The notes under the pieces are model-generated. The model made no database searches, was not told the DNA's origin, and saw only the letters and a program-made list of their open reading frames with translations. A DNA stretch of 64,000 bases from an uncultured Bacteroidales bacterium (lineage in GTDB: Bacteria > Bacteroidota > Bacteroidia > Bacteroidales > FEN-979). This document shows positions 35,408 to 44,314 of this stretch, in pieces (position 1 is the stretch's first letter; each line of letters opens with the position of its first letter). The stretch lies in NCBI GenBank assembly GCA_903945175.1, contig CAJAUM010000113.1, positions 1 to 64,000 of the forward strand. Direction: 5' to 3'. Made by a program: the position numbers and the translations under genes.

Positions 35408-37564
35408 ATGCAGGCAAAAAATGCAATCCGTTTGATGCTGTTTGGCCTGGGTTTTTTGGCCATTGGAACCCAGATATACCTGATGCGGGAATTTCTGATC
35501 GTTTTTAGTGGCAATGAACTGATATTCGGGATCGTACTTGCATTGTGGATGCTCTTTACCGGAGCAGGCGCCTACCTGGGACGCCTCAGCCATTATCTCA
35601 GGGTGAAACTTGGATTTGCAGTGGTACTCCTGTTTCTAACCGGGCTATTCCCAACGCTGTTGCTCATTTCCCTTGATTTGATGAAGGTTTTGATGGTACC
35701 TGCCGGGAGTACAGCCAGCCTGTGGATGATCATCACCGCTGCTGCTGCTGTTCAGTTGCCGTTTTGCATTCTGAATGGATTTCTGTTCTCATTCCTCAGC
35801 GCATGGTCTTCCGGCAACCCACTGGCCGAAGCCTATTCATGGGAGTCCCTGGGAAGCATGGCTTCAGGAGCGCTCGTGAATTTCGTATTTCTATGGATAT
35901 TCGATCAATATCAAAGCCTGTTGTTGTTGACCACAGTCTATTTTATTCTGTTGTTGATATTCACCTGGCTGATGGCGCCCCGAAGCTGGTTTTACCTGGC
36001 GCTTGTCCCATCTCTTTCCCTCATTGGATTATTGCTGCTGGTCGATTTTAAAGCGTTTTCTGAAAAGTTCCTGTTCAGGGATCAGCACGTCATCTCAAAT
36101 ATGGGAACGCCCTATGGTCAGGTGGTTGTAACAAGAAATCAGGAACAGTATAATTTTTATGAAAACGGGTTGCTTCTGTTTTCCTCAGGAAATGAAATGG
36201 CCAATGAGGCAAATGTTCATTTGGCCATGGCGCAGCGTGAACGACCAGGCAGGGTTCTCTTGATTTCGGGCGGATATGCTGGAACGCTGGATGAGATTCT
36301 TAAATATAAACCCGTAGTTGTTGATTATTTGGAAATGAATCCTTCGCTCATCGGGATCGGTTCAAAATACACAAAACAATTGGATCATCCCTCCATCAGG
36401 GTGCATGAAATGGATGCGCGGAAATATATCCGGTTATCCCGGCAATTGTACGATGTGGTGCTTGTCAACCTGCCCCCTCCATCCACATTGCAGCTGAACC
36501 GTTACTACACGTTGGATTTTCTGAGTGAAATCAAAAAAGTATTAAAGCCCGGAGGGGTTATCTCGTATTCGCTTCCTACCGGCAGTGACTATATCAGCAA
36601 TGAGGCAGGCCGGCTCAACGCGTTACTCTTCCATACATTGAAACAACGTTTTAACCAGGCCTTGGTGATTCCCCTGGAACGGAACCATTTCCTGGCATCA
36701 GATTCATCGCTGAACATGGATATCCCCGCCCTGATCCTGAAAAAGGGAATCAAGACAGTATATGTCAATCAATTTTACCTTGATGTCGGACAACTTCGTG
36801 AACGGTCAGACTATCTTACCTCCCATATCACCCACATGCTGTCAGGGCATACCATCTTGTCAGGGTTTACCAACCGTGATTTTTATCCTTTGGCAACCTT
36901 TTACCAGAATTTATGGTGGTTAAGCTACTTTTCAGTCCATCCTGTGGCGATCATCACCGTTTTTATAATCATCCTCCTTTTGTTGCTGGCAAGTCTGAAT
37001 TCGGTCAGCGCCGGATTGTTTGCAGGTGGCTTCACCCTTGCTTCCACTGAGATCATCCTGATTTTTGGATTACAGGTATTGTATGGCTATGTTTTCCAGA
37101 TGATGGGATTGATATTCATGATTTTTATGGGCGGATTGGCGTTGGGAGCCGGAGTTGGGATAAAAATCTTCCGGATAAAGCCATCTACCTCCTACATGTT
37201 GTTGCAGGTTGGGCTGGGGTTATATTCCATATTGCTTCCTTTTCTTTTACTGTGGATGGGTGCCGGAAATATCAGTGGGATATATGTGCAGGTGACACTT
37301 TTTATATTTGCATTTCTGGTTTCATGGATAGTAGGTATTGAATACCGGCTCGCAGCCATGCTGACAAAATGTTCATCATGGAATGCAGTTTCCAGAAACT
37401 ACTCGGCCGACCTGTTTGGCTCAGGAATGGGGGCTTTTTTTGTAACGATGCTCCTTTTGCCCTATGCCGGGATTCTGGTGACCGGTATTTTTTTGGCGAT
37501 TCTGAACATTTTCAGTGCATTGATTCTTTTAATCAGAAGACCTAAATCCGTATCTTTGCGATAA
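35408..37564 (+). CDS. Polytopic membrane protein with spermidine-synthase-like domain
   Basis: A 718-residue protein with about six to seven membrane helices (1-215), a SpeE-like Rossmann domain (about 220-470) and a second set of six to seven helices (490-715). The Rossmann part has ISGGYAGTLDEIL where spermidine synthases have GGGDGG, and VNLPPPST where they have an acidic catalytic motif. The key Asp residues therefore appear to be missing. It may bind an aminopropyl or SAM-type ligand without making spermidine. It starts 42 bases from the divergent MEMO-AMMECR1 gene and is followed by the radical SAM gene after 38 bases, so a shared pathway is likely. Confidence 0.75.
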   Translation: MQAKNAIRLMLFGLGFLAIGTQIYLMREFLIVFSGNELIFGIVLALWMLFTGAGAYLGRLSHYLRVKLGFAVVLLFLTGLFPTLLLISLDLMKVLMVPAGSTASLWMIITAAAAVQLPFCILNGFLFSFLSAWSSGNPLAEAYSWESLGSMASGALVNFVFLWIFDQYQSLLLLTTVYFILLLIFTWLMAPRSWFYLALVPSLSLIGLLLLVDFKAFSEKFLFRDQHVISNMGTPYGQVVVTRNQEQYNFYENGLLLFSSGNEMANEANVHLAMAQRERPGRVLLISGGYAGTLDEILKYKPVVVDYLEMNPSLIGIGSKYTKQLDHPSIRVHEMDARKYIRLSRQLYDVVLVNLPPPSTLQLNRYYTLDFLSEIKKVLKPGGVISYSLPTGSDYISNEAGRLNALLFHTLKQRFNQALVIPLERNHFLASDSSLNMDIPALILKKGIKTVYVNQFYLDVGQLRERSDYLTSHITHMLSGHTILSGFTNRDFYPLATFYQNLWWLSYFSVHPVAIITVFIIILLLLLASLNSVSAGLFAGGFTLASTEIILIFGLQVLYGYVFQMMGLIFMIFMGGLALGAGVGIKIFRIKPSTSYMLLQVGLGLYSILLPFLLLWMGAGNISGIYVQVTLFIFAFLVSWIVGIEYRLAAMLTKCSSWNAVSRNYSADLFGSGMGAFFVTMLLLPYAGILVTGIFLAILNIFSALILLIRRPKSVSLR

Positions 37565-37602
37565 TCCAATGTGAATCGGACGCTCTTAAAAACTACAGAT
37601 TC

Positions 37603-38760
37603 GTGACACAAAATTCCAAACGCCGATTTTTTAAATATAGCCTGGCTGGTATCAGTAGCGCCTTAACCGGATTGAACCCGTTGGATGTGATGGCTAAAAA
37701 ACTGACGCATATGGAGCACTCTAACATAGCCCCGGTTACCGGGCTTGGAAAATTCAGCAAAGAATCACCCTATGCAGTCGTCACGCCAAAGGGAGTAAAG
37801 TGCCAGATTTGTCCCAACAATTGTATCCTGAAAGAGGGATTGGAAAGCATTTGCAGGACCCACGTTGTAAAAGATAATACGCTCTATACCATTGCCTATG
37901 GCAATCCCTGCTCAGTTCATGTGGATCCGATTGAAAAAAAACCGCTTTTTCATTTTCTTCCATCCACACCGAGTTTCTCCATTGCCACGGCAGGCTGTAA
38001 CTTTGCATGTTTGAATTGCCAAAACTGGGAGATTTCACAGCAAAGCCCCCGAGACACCGACAACATCGAACTTTTCCCGGCAAAGGTTGTAGCGCAGGCA
38101 ATATCAAAAGGCTGTAAATCAATTGCCTATACCTACTCTGAGCCGATCGCATTTTATGAATATATGTTTGATACAGCCAGGCTGGCCAAAGCACAGGGAA
38201 TTAAAAACCTGCTCATTTCCAATGGCTTCATCAATGAAAAACCGCTCCTCGACTTAACCAAATATATTGATGCAGCCAACATCAATTTAAAATCTTTCAG
38301 CGATGAAATTTATGAGAAGCTCAACGGGGGCAGTCTTCAGCCAATCCTGAATACACTGAAGATTTTAAAGGCCGAAGGTGTCTGGCTGGAAATCACCACC
38401 CTCATCGTACCCGGCTGGACGGATGATCTTGCCATGATCAAAGAGATGTGCGACTGGCTGGTTAAAAATGGATTTACGGATACTCCGCTTCACTTCAGCA
38501 GGTTTCATCCACTCTATAAGTTAACCAGTCTCCCTTTTACCCCATTGGCCACACTCGAAAAAGCACGCGAAATCGCGTTAAAAACAGGGATCCAATATGT
38601 TTACATCGGGAATGTTCCGGGTACGACGGCAGAAAACACCTATTGTCCAAAATGTAAGAAGATCGTGATGGAGCGCCGTGGTTTTTCCATTTTGAATAAT
38701 AACCTGAAAAATGGTTCATGCAAATTTTGCGATACCAAAATTTCAGGGGTATGGGCATGA
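37603..38760 (+). CDS. AmmeMemoRadiSam system radical SAM enzyme
   Basis: A 385-residue radical SAM protein beginning at a GTG. The cluster-binding C-x3-C-x2-C is in AGCNFACLNCQNWE; further Cys motifs lie before it (CQICPNNC) and at the C-terminus (CPKC, CKFC). It matches the radical SAM member of the AmmeMemoRadiSam set. The N-terminus has a twin-arginine-type signal (SKRRFFK followed by a hydrophobic stretch), unusual for an enzyme that needs SAM and low-potential electrons. The MEMO-AMMECR1 partner is predicted to be exported too. The substrate is unknown. Confidence 0.9.
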   Translation: MTQNSKRRFFKYSLAGISSALTGLNPLDVMAKKLTHMEHSNIAPVTGLGKFSKESPYAVVTPKGVKCQICPNNCILKEGLESICRTHVVKDNTLYTIAYGNPCSVHVDPIEKKPLFHFLPSTPSFSIATAGCNFACLNCQNWEISQQSPRDTDNIELFPAKVVAQAISKGCKSIAYTYSEPIAFYEYMFDTARLAKAQGIKNLLISNGFINEKPLLDLTKYIDAANINLKSFSDEIYEKLNGGSLQPILNTLKILKAEGVWLEITTLIVPGWTDDLAMIKEMCDWLVKNGFTDTPLHFSRFHPLYKLTSLPFTPLATLEKAREIALKTGIQYVYIGNVPGTTAENTYCPKCKKIVMERRGFSILNNNLKNGSCKFCDTKISGVWA

Positions 38761-38798
38761 GCGAAATGACTTTCAATAGTACCCTGCATAACCATTGA

Positions 38799-39911
38799 TC
38801 AATTTGAAGGTTTGCAAATGGGAACTTTGGAAATTCTCAGCCGGATTGGCAGATGGTCACTGAATCCGCCGTGATAGCGCGGTCCGACAAATGTTCTGTT
38901 TAACTTCTCACCAAAATAGGTTTGGTCCTCTTCAAGAAGAAATTTGGAGCTGAAAATCCTCACATCCCGGGTCCCGGCTTTCAAACCGGAAGTGCCGCCG
39001 ATGAGCGCTCCGGTTACCAAAAACTGATCAAAGGTGCTCCATTGATCCCGATACTTCAGGGTTCCCTCCATGCGGATTTTATTTCTGACACCCATGAGAT
39101 TGAAGAGTGTATCAGAAGGTATCGCATTTATCTCTGTTTTTGCACCGAGTACAACTTTCAGGCTCTCATTTTCAGGCTCATCATTAAAGTCTCCCATCAC
39201 CACAATGTTCGATGCAGGATGACTGCGCAGTACCGAATCAATAAGCACTTTCAAAACAGATGCCACCCAGTTCCTGCGAGGTTGCGATCCAAGATATCCG
39301 CCGCGACGCGAAGGCCAGTGATTGACAAAGAGGTGAATGGTATCCATTCCAAACAGGATCCCCTTCACCATCAATATTTCCCTGGTTTGAGCCAGCGTAT
39401 CAAAAGGAAAACGGATGCTGATGCTTTTGCTTCCCAGGACATTAAAAACAGAAGGCCTGTAAATCAATGCCACGTCTATCCCACGCAGATCAGGTGATTC
39501 ATGATGAATGCATTTATACTGCCAGGGTTTAAGGGGCGTTTCATAAATAAGCTTGTTCAGGACATACCTGTTCTCCACTTCGCATAAACCTGCAATGGCA
39601 GGGGCTTCCCATTCCCCGATGGCTATCAAAGTCTTCGCCACATGATTCAGCTTCAGGTTGAATTTTGACCATGTCCAGTGCTTGGCGCCAGCCGATGTGA
39701 ATTCATCATCCAGTTTGGTTGTGTCATCATATGGATCGTACAAATTTTCCACATTCCAAAAAACCACACTGACATTGTGACTTTTTATTTTTATCGAATC
39801 TAAATTGGCATGATTTTGGTTGTTTTTTTTAACTTTTGTCGTGGTTGTAAAGTTGAAGGCAAGACACTGGTTTGTAATTGTTAAGAAGGTGAACAAGAAT
39901 ATTTTTTTCAT
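38799..39911 (-). CDS. Secreted endonuclease/exonuclease/phosphatase family protein
   Basis: A 370-residue EEP-superfamily hydrolase with a signal peptide (1-18). Catalytic landmarks are present: NVENLYDP near the N-terminus, NHWPSRRGG, GDFNDEPEN, and SDHLPI at the end. Members hydrolyse DNA, RNA or phosphodiesters in the periplasm or outside; the secreted Bacteroidota members are usually annotated as nuclease or phosphatase without substrate. It converges with the radical SAM gene and diverges from the HtrA gene. The 210-bp gap before HtrA shows no clear consensus promoter. Confidence 0.85.
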   Translation of the reverse strand: MKKIFLFTFLTITNQCLAFNFTTTTKVKKNNQNHANLDSIKIKSHNVSVVFWNVENLYDPYDDTTKLDDEFTSAGAKHWTWSKFNLKLNHVAKTLIAIGEWEAPAIAGLCEVENRYVLNKLIYETPLKPWQYKCIHHESPDLRGIDVALIYRPSVFNVLGSKSISIRFPFDTLAQTREILMVKGILFGMDTIHLFVNHWPSRRGGYLGSQPRRNWVASVLKVLIDSVLRSHPASNIVVMGDFNDEPENESLKVVLGAKTEINAIPSDTLFNLMGVRNKIRMEGTLKYRDQWSTFDQFLVTGALIGGTSGLKAGTRDVRIFSSKFLLEEDQTYFGEKLNRTFVGPRYHGGFSDHLPIRLRISKVPICKPSN

Positions 39912-40121
39912 AATTTATCAATTTAGATGCAACGAATGAAAAAATCTTTTGTCTGTTAATCAGGGAAAGGCATAAAAGGTGAAATGAAAACCTCGATTTT
40001 CTTTAACGATTTTTTAACATGAGATTAACAGAATTTAACAACCCGTGTGAAAATATCAGGTCTCTCGTACCGTTTTTAATTGGAATGTTTATTAAACAAT
40101 GGTTAAAACAGAAAAATAGTT

Positions 40122-41558
40122 ATGAAAAGAATTGCAGGAATTTTGTTAATCGCAATGATTGGAGGAGCTGTTTCCCTTGGGCTTTATAAAGCATTTGAAA
40201 AGAAACAGGTTTCTTTTAATTCCCGACCGGATGGAATTCCGATCAGGCAGGTGAATTATAATCCGAGTGCAGCCTTTAATCAGCCTGATTTTGAGGCAGC
40301 GGCAGCTATTTCAGTTCACGCTGTGGTGCATATCAAATCTGAGTTTCAGAAAAAAAGCATGGTGTATGATGATTTCTTTGGCTTTTTCAATTTTGGCGGT
40401 CCCCAGCATCCGAAAGAGTATATTTCTCCTTATACAGCAATGGGATCAGGCGTAATTGTTTCTACAGATGGCTATATCGTTACCAACAACCATGTAGTGC
40501 AGGAAGCTACCAGCATCGTGGTCACCCTGAATGACAAGCGGGTATACAAGGGCACCGTCGTGGGCACTGATCCCAGCTCAGACCTTGCGCTGATAAAAAT
40601 TGATGAACAGGGGCTTCCGTTTCTGACCTACGGGAATTCAGATGAGGTTAAAATCGGAGAATGGGTACTGGCTGTCGGGAACCCATTCAACCTGACTTCA
40701 ACGGTTACCGCGGGGATCGTCAGCGCGAAAGCACGTAATATCAATATTCTTGGATCACAGGGAGCCATTGAATCATTTATTCAAACCGATGCTGCAGTTA
40801 ACTCGGGGAACAGTGGCGGTGCACTTGTGAATACCCGCGGAGAACTGATTGGCATCAATGCAGCCATTGCTTCCGGAAATGGCTATTATACAGGTTATTC
40901 TTTTGCTATACCTGTGAACATTGTGAAGAAGGTAGTTGGAGATCTGATGAAATTCGGGAAGATCCACCGTGCCTATCTTGGGATATTTTATCGTGAAATA
41001 GATGATCAGTTTGCCAAAGAGAAGGGTTTTACCGATCTCAGGGGGATTTATGTGGATGACGTGGTGGCGGGAGGCCCGGCAGTCGCAGCAGGGGTGAAAA
41101 GCGGGGATGTAATTATCAGAATTGACAACCTGCCTGTGAATGGGAAGGCTGAATTGATGGAGTTGATAGGCCAAAAGAATCCCGGTGATAAGGTGGTTTT
41201 GATTATCAGCCGTTCGGGAAAAGAATATGAAATGGCGCTGACCATGCAGAACGAAGAGGCCAGGACAGCTAACATGAAAGATGATAAGATCATTTTGCAG
41301 GGCGCCGCATTCCAGCCTCTTTCAGATGAAGAGAAGGCTAAATTCAATATTGATTATGGCTTTAGGATCGCATCGATTGGAAATGGAAAGCTTAAAAGTG
41401 CAGGTATCAGCACCGGATTTATCGTCCTTTATGTTGATCGCAAACCATTGCGGACAATCCAGGATTTAAAGGAATCGCTTGCGAATCACCAGGGAGGTGT
41501 GCTGATTGAAGGCGTTTATCCCAATGGGTTGCGGGCCTATTATGGAATAGGATTATGA
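40122..41558 (+). CDS. degP: HtrA/Deg periplasmic serine protease
   Basis: A 478-residue Do-type protease with an N-terminal membrane signal (about 5-22), a trypsin-like domain and two PDZ domains (about 265-375 and 395-475). The catalytic triad is His124 (TNNHVV), Asp154 (PSSDLAL) and Ser231 (GNSGGA). It degrades or refolds damaged envelope proteins. Its stop overlaps the sigma factor start (ATGA), so the two are translationally coupled. Confidence 0.95.
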   Translation: MKRIAGILLIAMIGGAVSLGLYKAFEKKQVSFNSRPDGIPIRQVNYNPSAAFNQPDFEAAAAISVHAVVHIKSEFQKKSMVYDDFFGFFNFGGPQHPKEYISPYTAMGSGVIVSTDGYIVTNNHVVQEATSIVVTLNDKRVYKGTVVGTDPSSDLALIKIDEQGLPFLTYGNSDEVKIGEWVLAVGNPFNLTSTVTAGIVSAKARNINILGSQGAIESFIQTDAAVNSGNSGGALVNTRGELIGINAAIASGNGYYTGYSFAIPVNIVKKVVGDLMKFGKIHRAYLGIFYREIDDQFAKEKGFTDLRGIYVDDVVAGGPAVAAGVKSGDVIIRIDNLPVNGKAELMELIGQKNPGDKVVLIISRSGKEYEMALTMQNEEARTANMKDDKIILQGAAFQPLSDEEKAKFNIDYGFRIASIGNGKLKSAGISTGFIVLYVDRKPLRTIQDLKESLANHQGGVLIEGVYPNGLRAYYGIGL

Positions 41559-42418
41559 GACAGTTAAAAATTTCGAAATCAATTACCAACCGCGAAACTG
41601 CTTCGCTTGACAGGTATCTTGCTGATATCGGCAGGGAAGACCTGATCACGGCAGAGGAGGAGGTTTTGCTTGCCCAACGGATCAAGCTGGGCGATCAGGA
41701 GGCGCTGGAAAAAATTTGCAAAGCCAATCTGCGTTTTGTCGTTTCTGTTGCAAAGCAGTACCAGAACCAGGGGCTTGGTTTGCCCGATCTCATCAATGAA
41801 GGCAATGTGGGACTGATTAAAGCGGCGCATCGTTTTGATGAGACCAGGGGTTTTAAGTTTATCTCTTACGCGGTATGGTGGATCCGTCAATCGATTCTGC
41901 TGGCCCTGGCAGAACAATCGCGGATTGTACGACTTCCGCTGAACCAGGTCGGAGCGCTGAGTAAAATGTCGAAAGCCACCATTAAATTGGAACAGCGCTT
42001 TGAGCGTCCCCCGTCGAACAGTGAACTGGCTATCGAAATGGAAATTCCAGAATCCAAGGTCCTTGAAGCCCAGCGGATGTCGAGCCGCATCGTGTCGATG
42101 GATGCGCCCATTGACCAGGATGAAGAGACCAAACTGGTGGATGTCTTTGTGAATGAAGATTCACCAGGAACTGACGAAAACTTGATCAGGGAATCACTTG
42201 CGAAGGAGGTACAACGCTCTTTATCAACACTTGCGGAAAAAGAACGTGAAATCATCAACATGTTTTACGGAATAGGGGTGCCCCACAGTTATACACTTGA
42301 TGAAATTGGTTCCATTTTTGACCTGACCCGTGAAAGGGTCCGGCAGATCAAAGAAAAAGCGCTGCGCAGGCTGAAACACTCTTCACGGAGCAAGTTATTA
42401 AAAGCCTATCTGGGATGA
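41555..42418 (+). CDS. rpoD: Primary sigma factor RpoD (SigA type)
   Basis: This 287-residue sigma-70 factor has the short Bacteroidota form without region 1.1. Region 1.2 starts [10 protein letters not shown], region 2 includes [14 protein letters not shown] and SYAVWWIRQ, and region 4.2 has the helix-turn-helix [20 protein letters not shown]. It recognises the TTTG and TAnnTTTG promoters found in this window. Overlap with degP places the main sigma factor in a stress-protease operon. Confidence 0.95.
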   Translation: MRQLKISKSITNRETASLDRYLADIGREDLITAEEEVLLAQRIKLGDQEALEKICKANLRFVVSVAKQYQNQGLGLPDLINEGNVGLIKAAHRFDETRGFKFISYAVWWIRQSILLALAEQSRIVRLPLNQVGALSKMSKATIKLEQRFERPPSNSELAIEMEIPESKVLEAQRMSSRIVSMDAPIDQDEETKLVDVFVNEDSPGTDENLIRESLAKEVQRSLSTLAEKEREIINMFYGIGVPHSYTLDEIGSIFDLTRERVRQIKEKALRRLKHSSRSKLLKAYLG

Positions 42419-42490
42419 CCTGTTGTTAACAGCTTGTTGATAAAAGAAATAAAAATAATGGCGCCAAACATTTCAGGTTGATTTTTTTTG

Positions 42491-42498
42491 TATTTTTG
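42491..42498 (+). promoter_or_regulatory. -7 box TATTTTTG
   Basis: TATTTTTG matches TAnnTTTG. A TTTC 16 bp upstream is a weak -33 element. A start here would give a leader of roughly 20 bases for the small ORF at 42523. Confidence 0.4.
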
Positions 42499-42522
42499 CA
42501 TCTGTTAAAAATTTATCAATAC

Positions 42523-42891
42523 GTGATCCTCCGCCGCCGAAATAATGTAATTCTTTTACTCTGCTTTCAGGCCATGGCCGTTGCAATTATCTGCTTCGGA
42601 TCACTGATTAATTTTCACCAGTATAAAATTTGGGGTAAGCCATTGATCCCCAATTTTATTGGGTATAAGCGGGATGTGGAAAAAATTTCCAAGACATTGT
42701 CCTTCTCGAAATTTTCTTGTGATAACCAGTGTATTATCAAGGATTTTCAGGGTGGTGATTTCGATTTTCCAATCGACATGCCACGCCTGCAATACAGACC
42801 TGGGTCTGTTATTTTACTTGCCCTCTTCGAATCAAAACCGGTATCAAACCGGGTTTCCCCTGTTGGCCTTCGCGGTCCTCCGATTTCCTGA
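42523..42891 (+). CDS. Small membrane-anchored protein of unknown function
   Basis: The track ORF from 42478 includes the likely promoter; a GTG at 42523 gives 122 residues starting MILRRRNNVILLL. There is one N-terminal hydrophobic segment, a polar middle with two Cys (CDNQC), and a C-terminus ending GLRGPPIS. No family was recognised. It sits 140 bp upstream of the HmuY-TonB locus, comparable to the small His-rich protein near the second TonB receptor, so a metal-related role is conceivable. The rest of the 613-bp gap between rpoD and the HmuY gene holds its -7 box and three palindromes. Confidence 0.45.
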   Translation: MILRRRNNVILLLCFQAMAVAIICFGSLINFHQYKIWGKPLIPNFIGYKRDVEKISKTLSFSKFSCDNQCIIKDFQGGDFDFPIDMPRLQYRPGSVILLALFESKPVSNRVSPVGLRGPPIS

Positions 42892-42905
42892 AAATCTACC
42901 GGTAA

Positions 42906-42971
42906 ACTGTGAAACACAGTATGGGTGAATTTATAAATTCACTAGTACCGCTGTTATCAAATTATTGATAA
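42906..42971. promoter_or_regulatory. Three perfect palindromes upstream of the HmuY locus
   Basis: Within 66 bp lie ACTGTG-AAA-CACAGT (42906-42920), GTGAATTTATAAATTCAC (42925-42942, 18-bp perfect palindrome) and TTATCAA-ATTA-TTGATAA (42954-42971). The last ends 60 bases before the HmuY start codon. They look like operator sites for an iron- or haem-responsive dimeric regulator, but none is a verified Fur box. Confidence 0.6.
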
Positions 42972-43031
42972 AACGTTAACAGTTCGTTTGATTACCCTGT
43001 ACCAAACAAAATCCAAAAAAAAAATAGTATC

Positions 43032-44312
43032 ATGAAAAGCGTATTTACAACTTTTTCAATCAGTCTTTTAGTTTTCATTCTCTTGCAATTCTCACAAACT
43101 GCAGATGCTCAGGGAACCATGGTTTCAGATTCGATTGTTATGTCAGCCGGTTACGCAAATGAGGTTTATTACAATCTGGATGGGGGAGAAATCCAGACAT
43201 CACCCCGCAACCAATGGGATATTGCCTTCAGGACAAAAAAATTGAGCTCCTCAATTCTCACCAATGACGGTTCCGGCGTTGTTTTGTATACTTATCCGAA
43301 AGCAGATACGACTGGCTGGTCAACGATTGATACAAGTGGATTGTCGGCATGGACACCCATGTTCAACGATCCAACTGATTGGGAAAACGGCGCTTTTTCT
43401 CGCAATGCCACCGGACATCCCGATTATGGCTGGGGAAAATACAATGATGTAACCCACAACCTGGTCGGAGATTCTGTTTTTATAATCAAGCTGCGTGATG
43501 GGAGTTTCAAGAAACTCTGGATAGTCAGAAAATATTCTTCTCTGGATACCTATTTTTTTCGGTATGCAAACATTGACGGAACAAATGAACTCTCCTTATC
43601 CTGTAACCTGGACGGTTTAACAGATAAGGATTTTATTGGTTTTTCATTTGAAACCAATCTGCTGGTAACCTATGAACCAGCTTCCCTTTCGTGGGATATC
43701 GTATTTACAAAATATATCTCCATCCAGCCAAATGGAACTCCCTACCCAGTGATTGGCATTCTGAGCAACCAAGGGGTCTCAACCAAGAAATTTCATCCTG
43801 TCCCTCTCTCATATAATGACTTTGGCGTGGGGAGCTGGGATTCGACACGATCATCCATCGGCTGGGACTGGAAGGTGTTTGATAACAATACCTTTGCCTA
43901 TAAGATTGCCGATTCAACAGTCTATTTCGTGAAAACCACAAGTGGAGATATTTATAAACTCTGCTTTACTGCCTTTTCCGGCAGCACCAAGGGCATCGTG
44001 AAATTTGACCGTATAAAGGCCGCAGGCGCCGGGATGGAAGAACCAAACCCAAATGATATTCAATTGAATGTTTATCCGAATCCTGCCATCGACAGGATCA
44101 ATATACATGTGACCGGTGTTACCGGTAAAGACCTTACGTTTACGCTTACAGATCTGACAGGCCGACAACTCCGTGCAGATCGTCCGGGACGCAAGGCTGA
44201 TGGGCTTAATGCTTATTCAATGGATGTAACCGGGGTGCAACCCGGGGTTTATTTTGTGACCGTTTCCAACGCAGCAACGAAAACGGTAACCAAAGTAATA
44301 ATCACCCGTTAG
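43032..44312 (+). CDS. HmuY-like haem-binding protein with T9SS sorting domain
   Basis: A 426-residue secreted protein with a signal peptide (1-26), an HmuY-like beta domain (about 35-325) and a T9SS type A sorting domain (about 340-426, VYPNPAIDRINIHV). HmuY of Porphyromonas binds haem and hands it to a TonB receptor. Shared features with the second copy downstream include VYYNLDGGE, the DIVFTKY segment and a C-terminal YKLCFTAF-type strand. T9SS export would place this copy on the cell surface or in the medium. It starts the three-gene locus. Confidence 0.8.
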   Translation: MKSVFTTFSISLLVFILLQFSQTADAQGTMVSDSIVMSAGYANEVYYNLDGGEIQTSPRNQWDIAFRTKKLSSSILTNDGSGVVLYTYPKADTTGWSTIDTSGLSAWTPMFNDPTDWENGAFSRNATGHPDYGWGKYNDVTHNLVGDSVFIIKLRDGSFKKLWIVRKYSSLDTYFFRYANIDGTNELSLSCNLDGLTDKDFIGFSFETNLLVTYEPASLSWDIVFTKYISIQPNGTPYPVIGILSNQGVSTKKFHPVPLSYNDFGVGSWDSTRSSIGWDWKVFDNNTFAYKIADSTVYFVKTTSGDIYKLCFTAFSGSTKGIVKFDRIKAAGAGMEEPNPNDIQLNVYPNPAIDRINIHVTGVTGKDLTFTLTDLTGRQLRADRPGRKADGLNAYSMDVTGVQPGVYFVTVSNAATKTVTKVIITR

Positions 44313-44314
44313 GC

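Noticed and set aside
35408-37564. Genuine spermidine synthase
   Set aside because: The catalytic and substrate-binding acidic residues of the SpeE motifs are not seen, and the protein is embedded in membrane domains.
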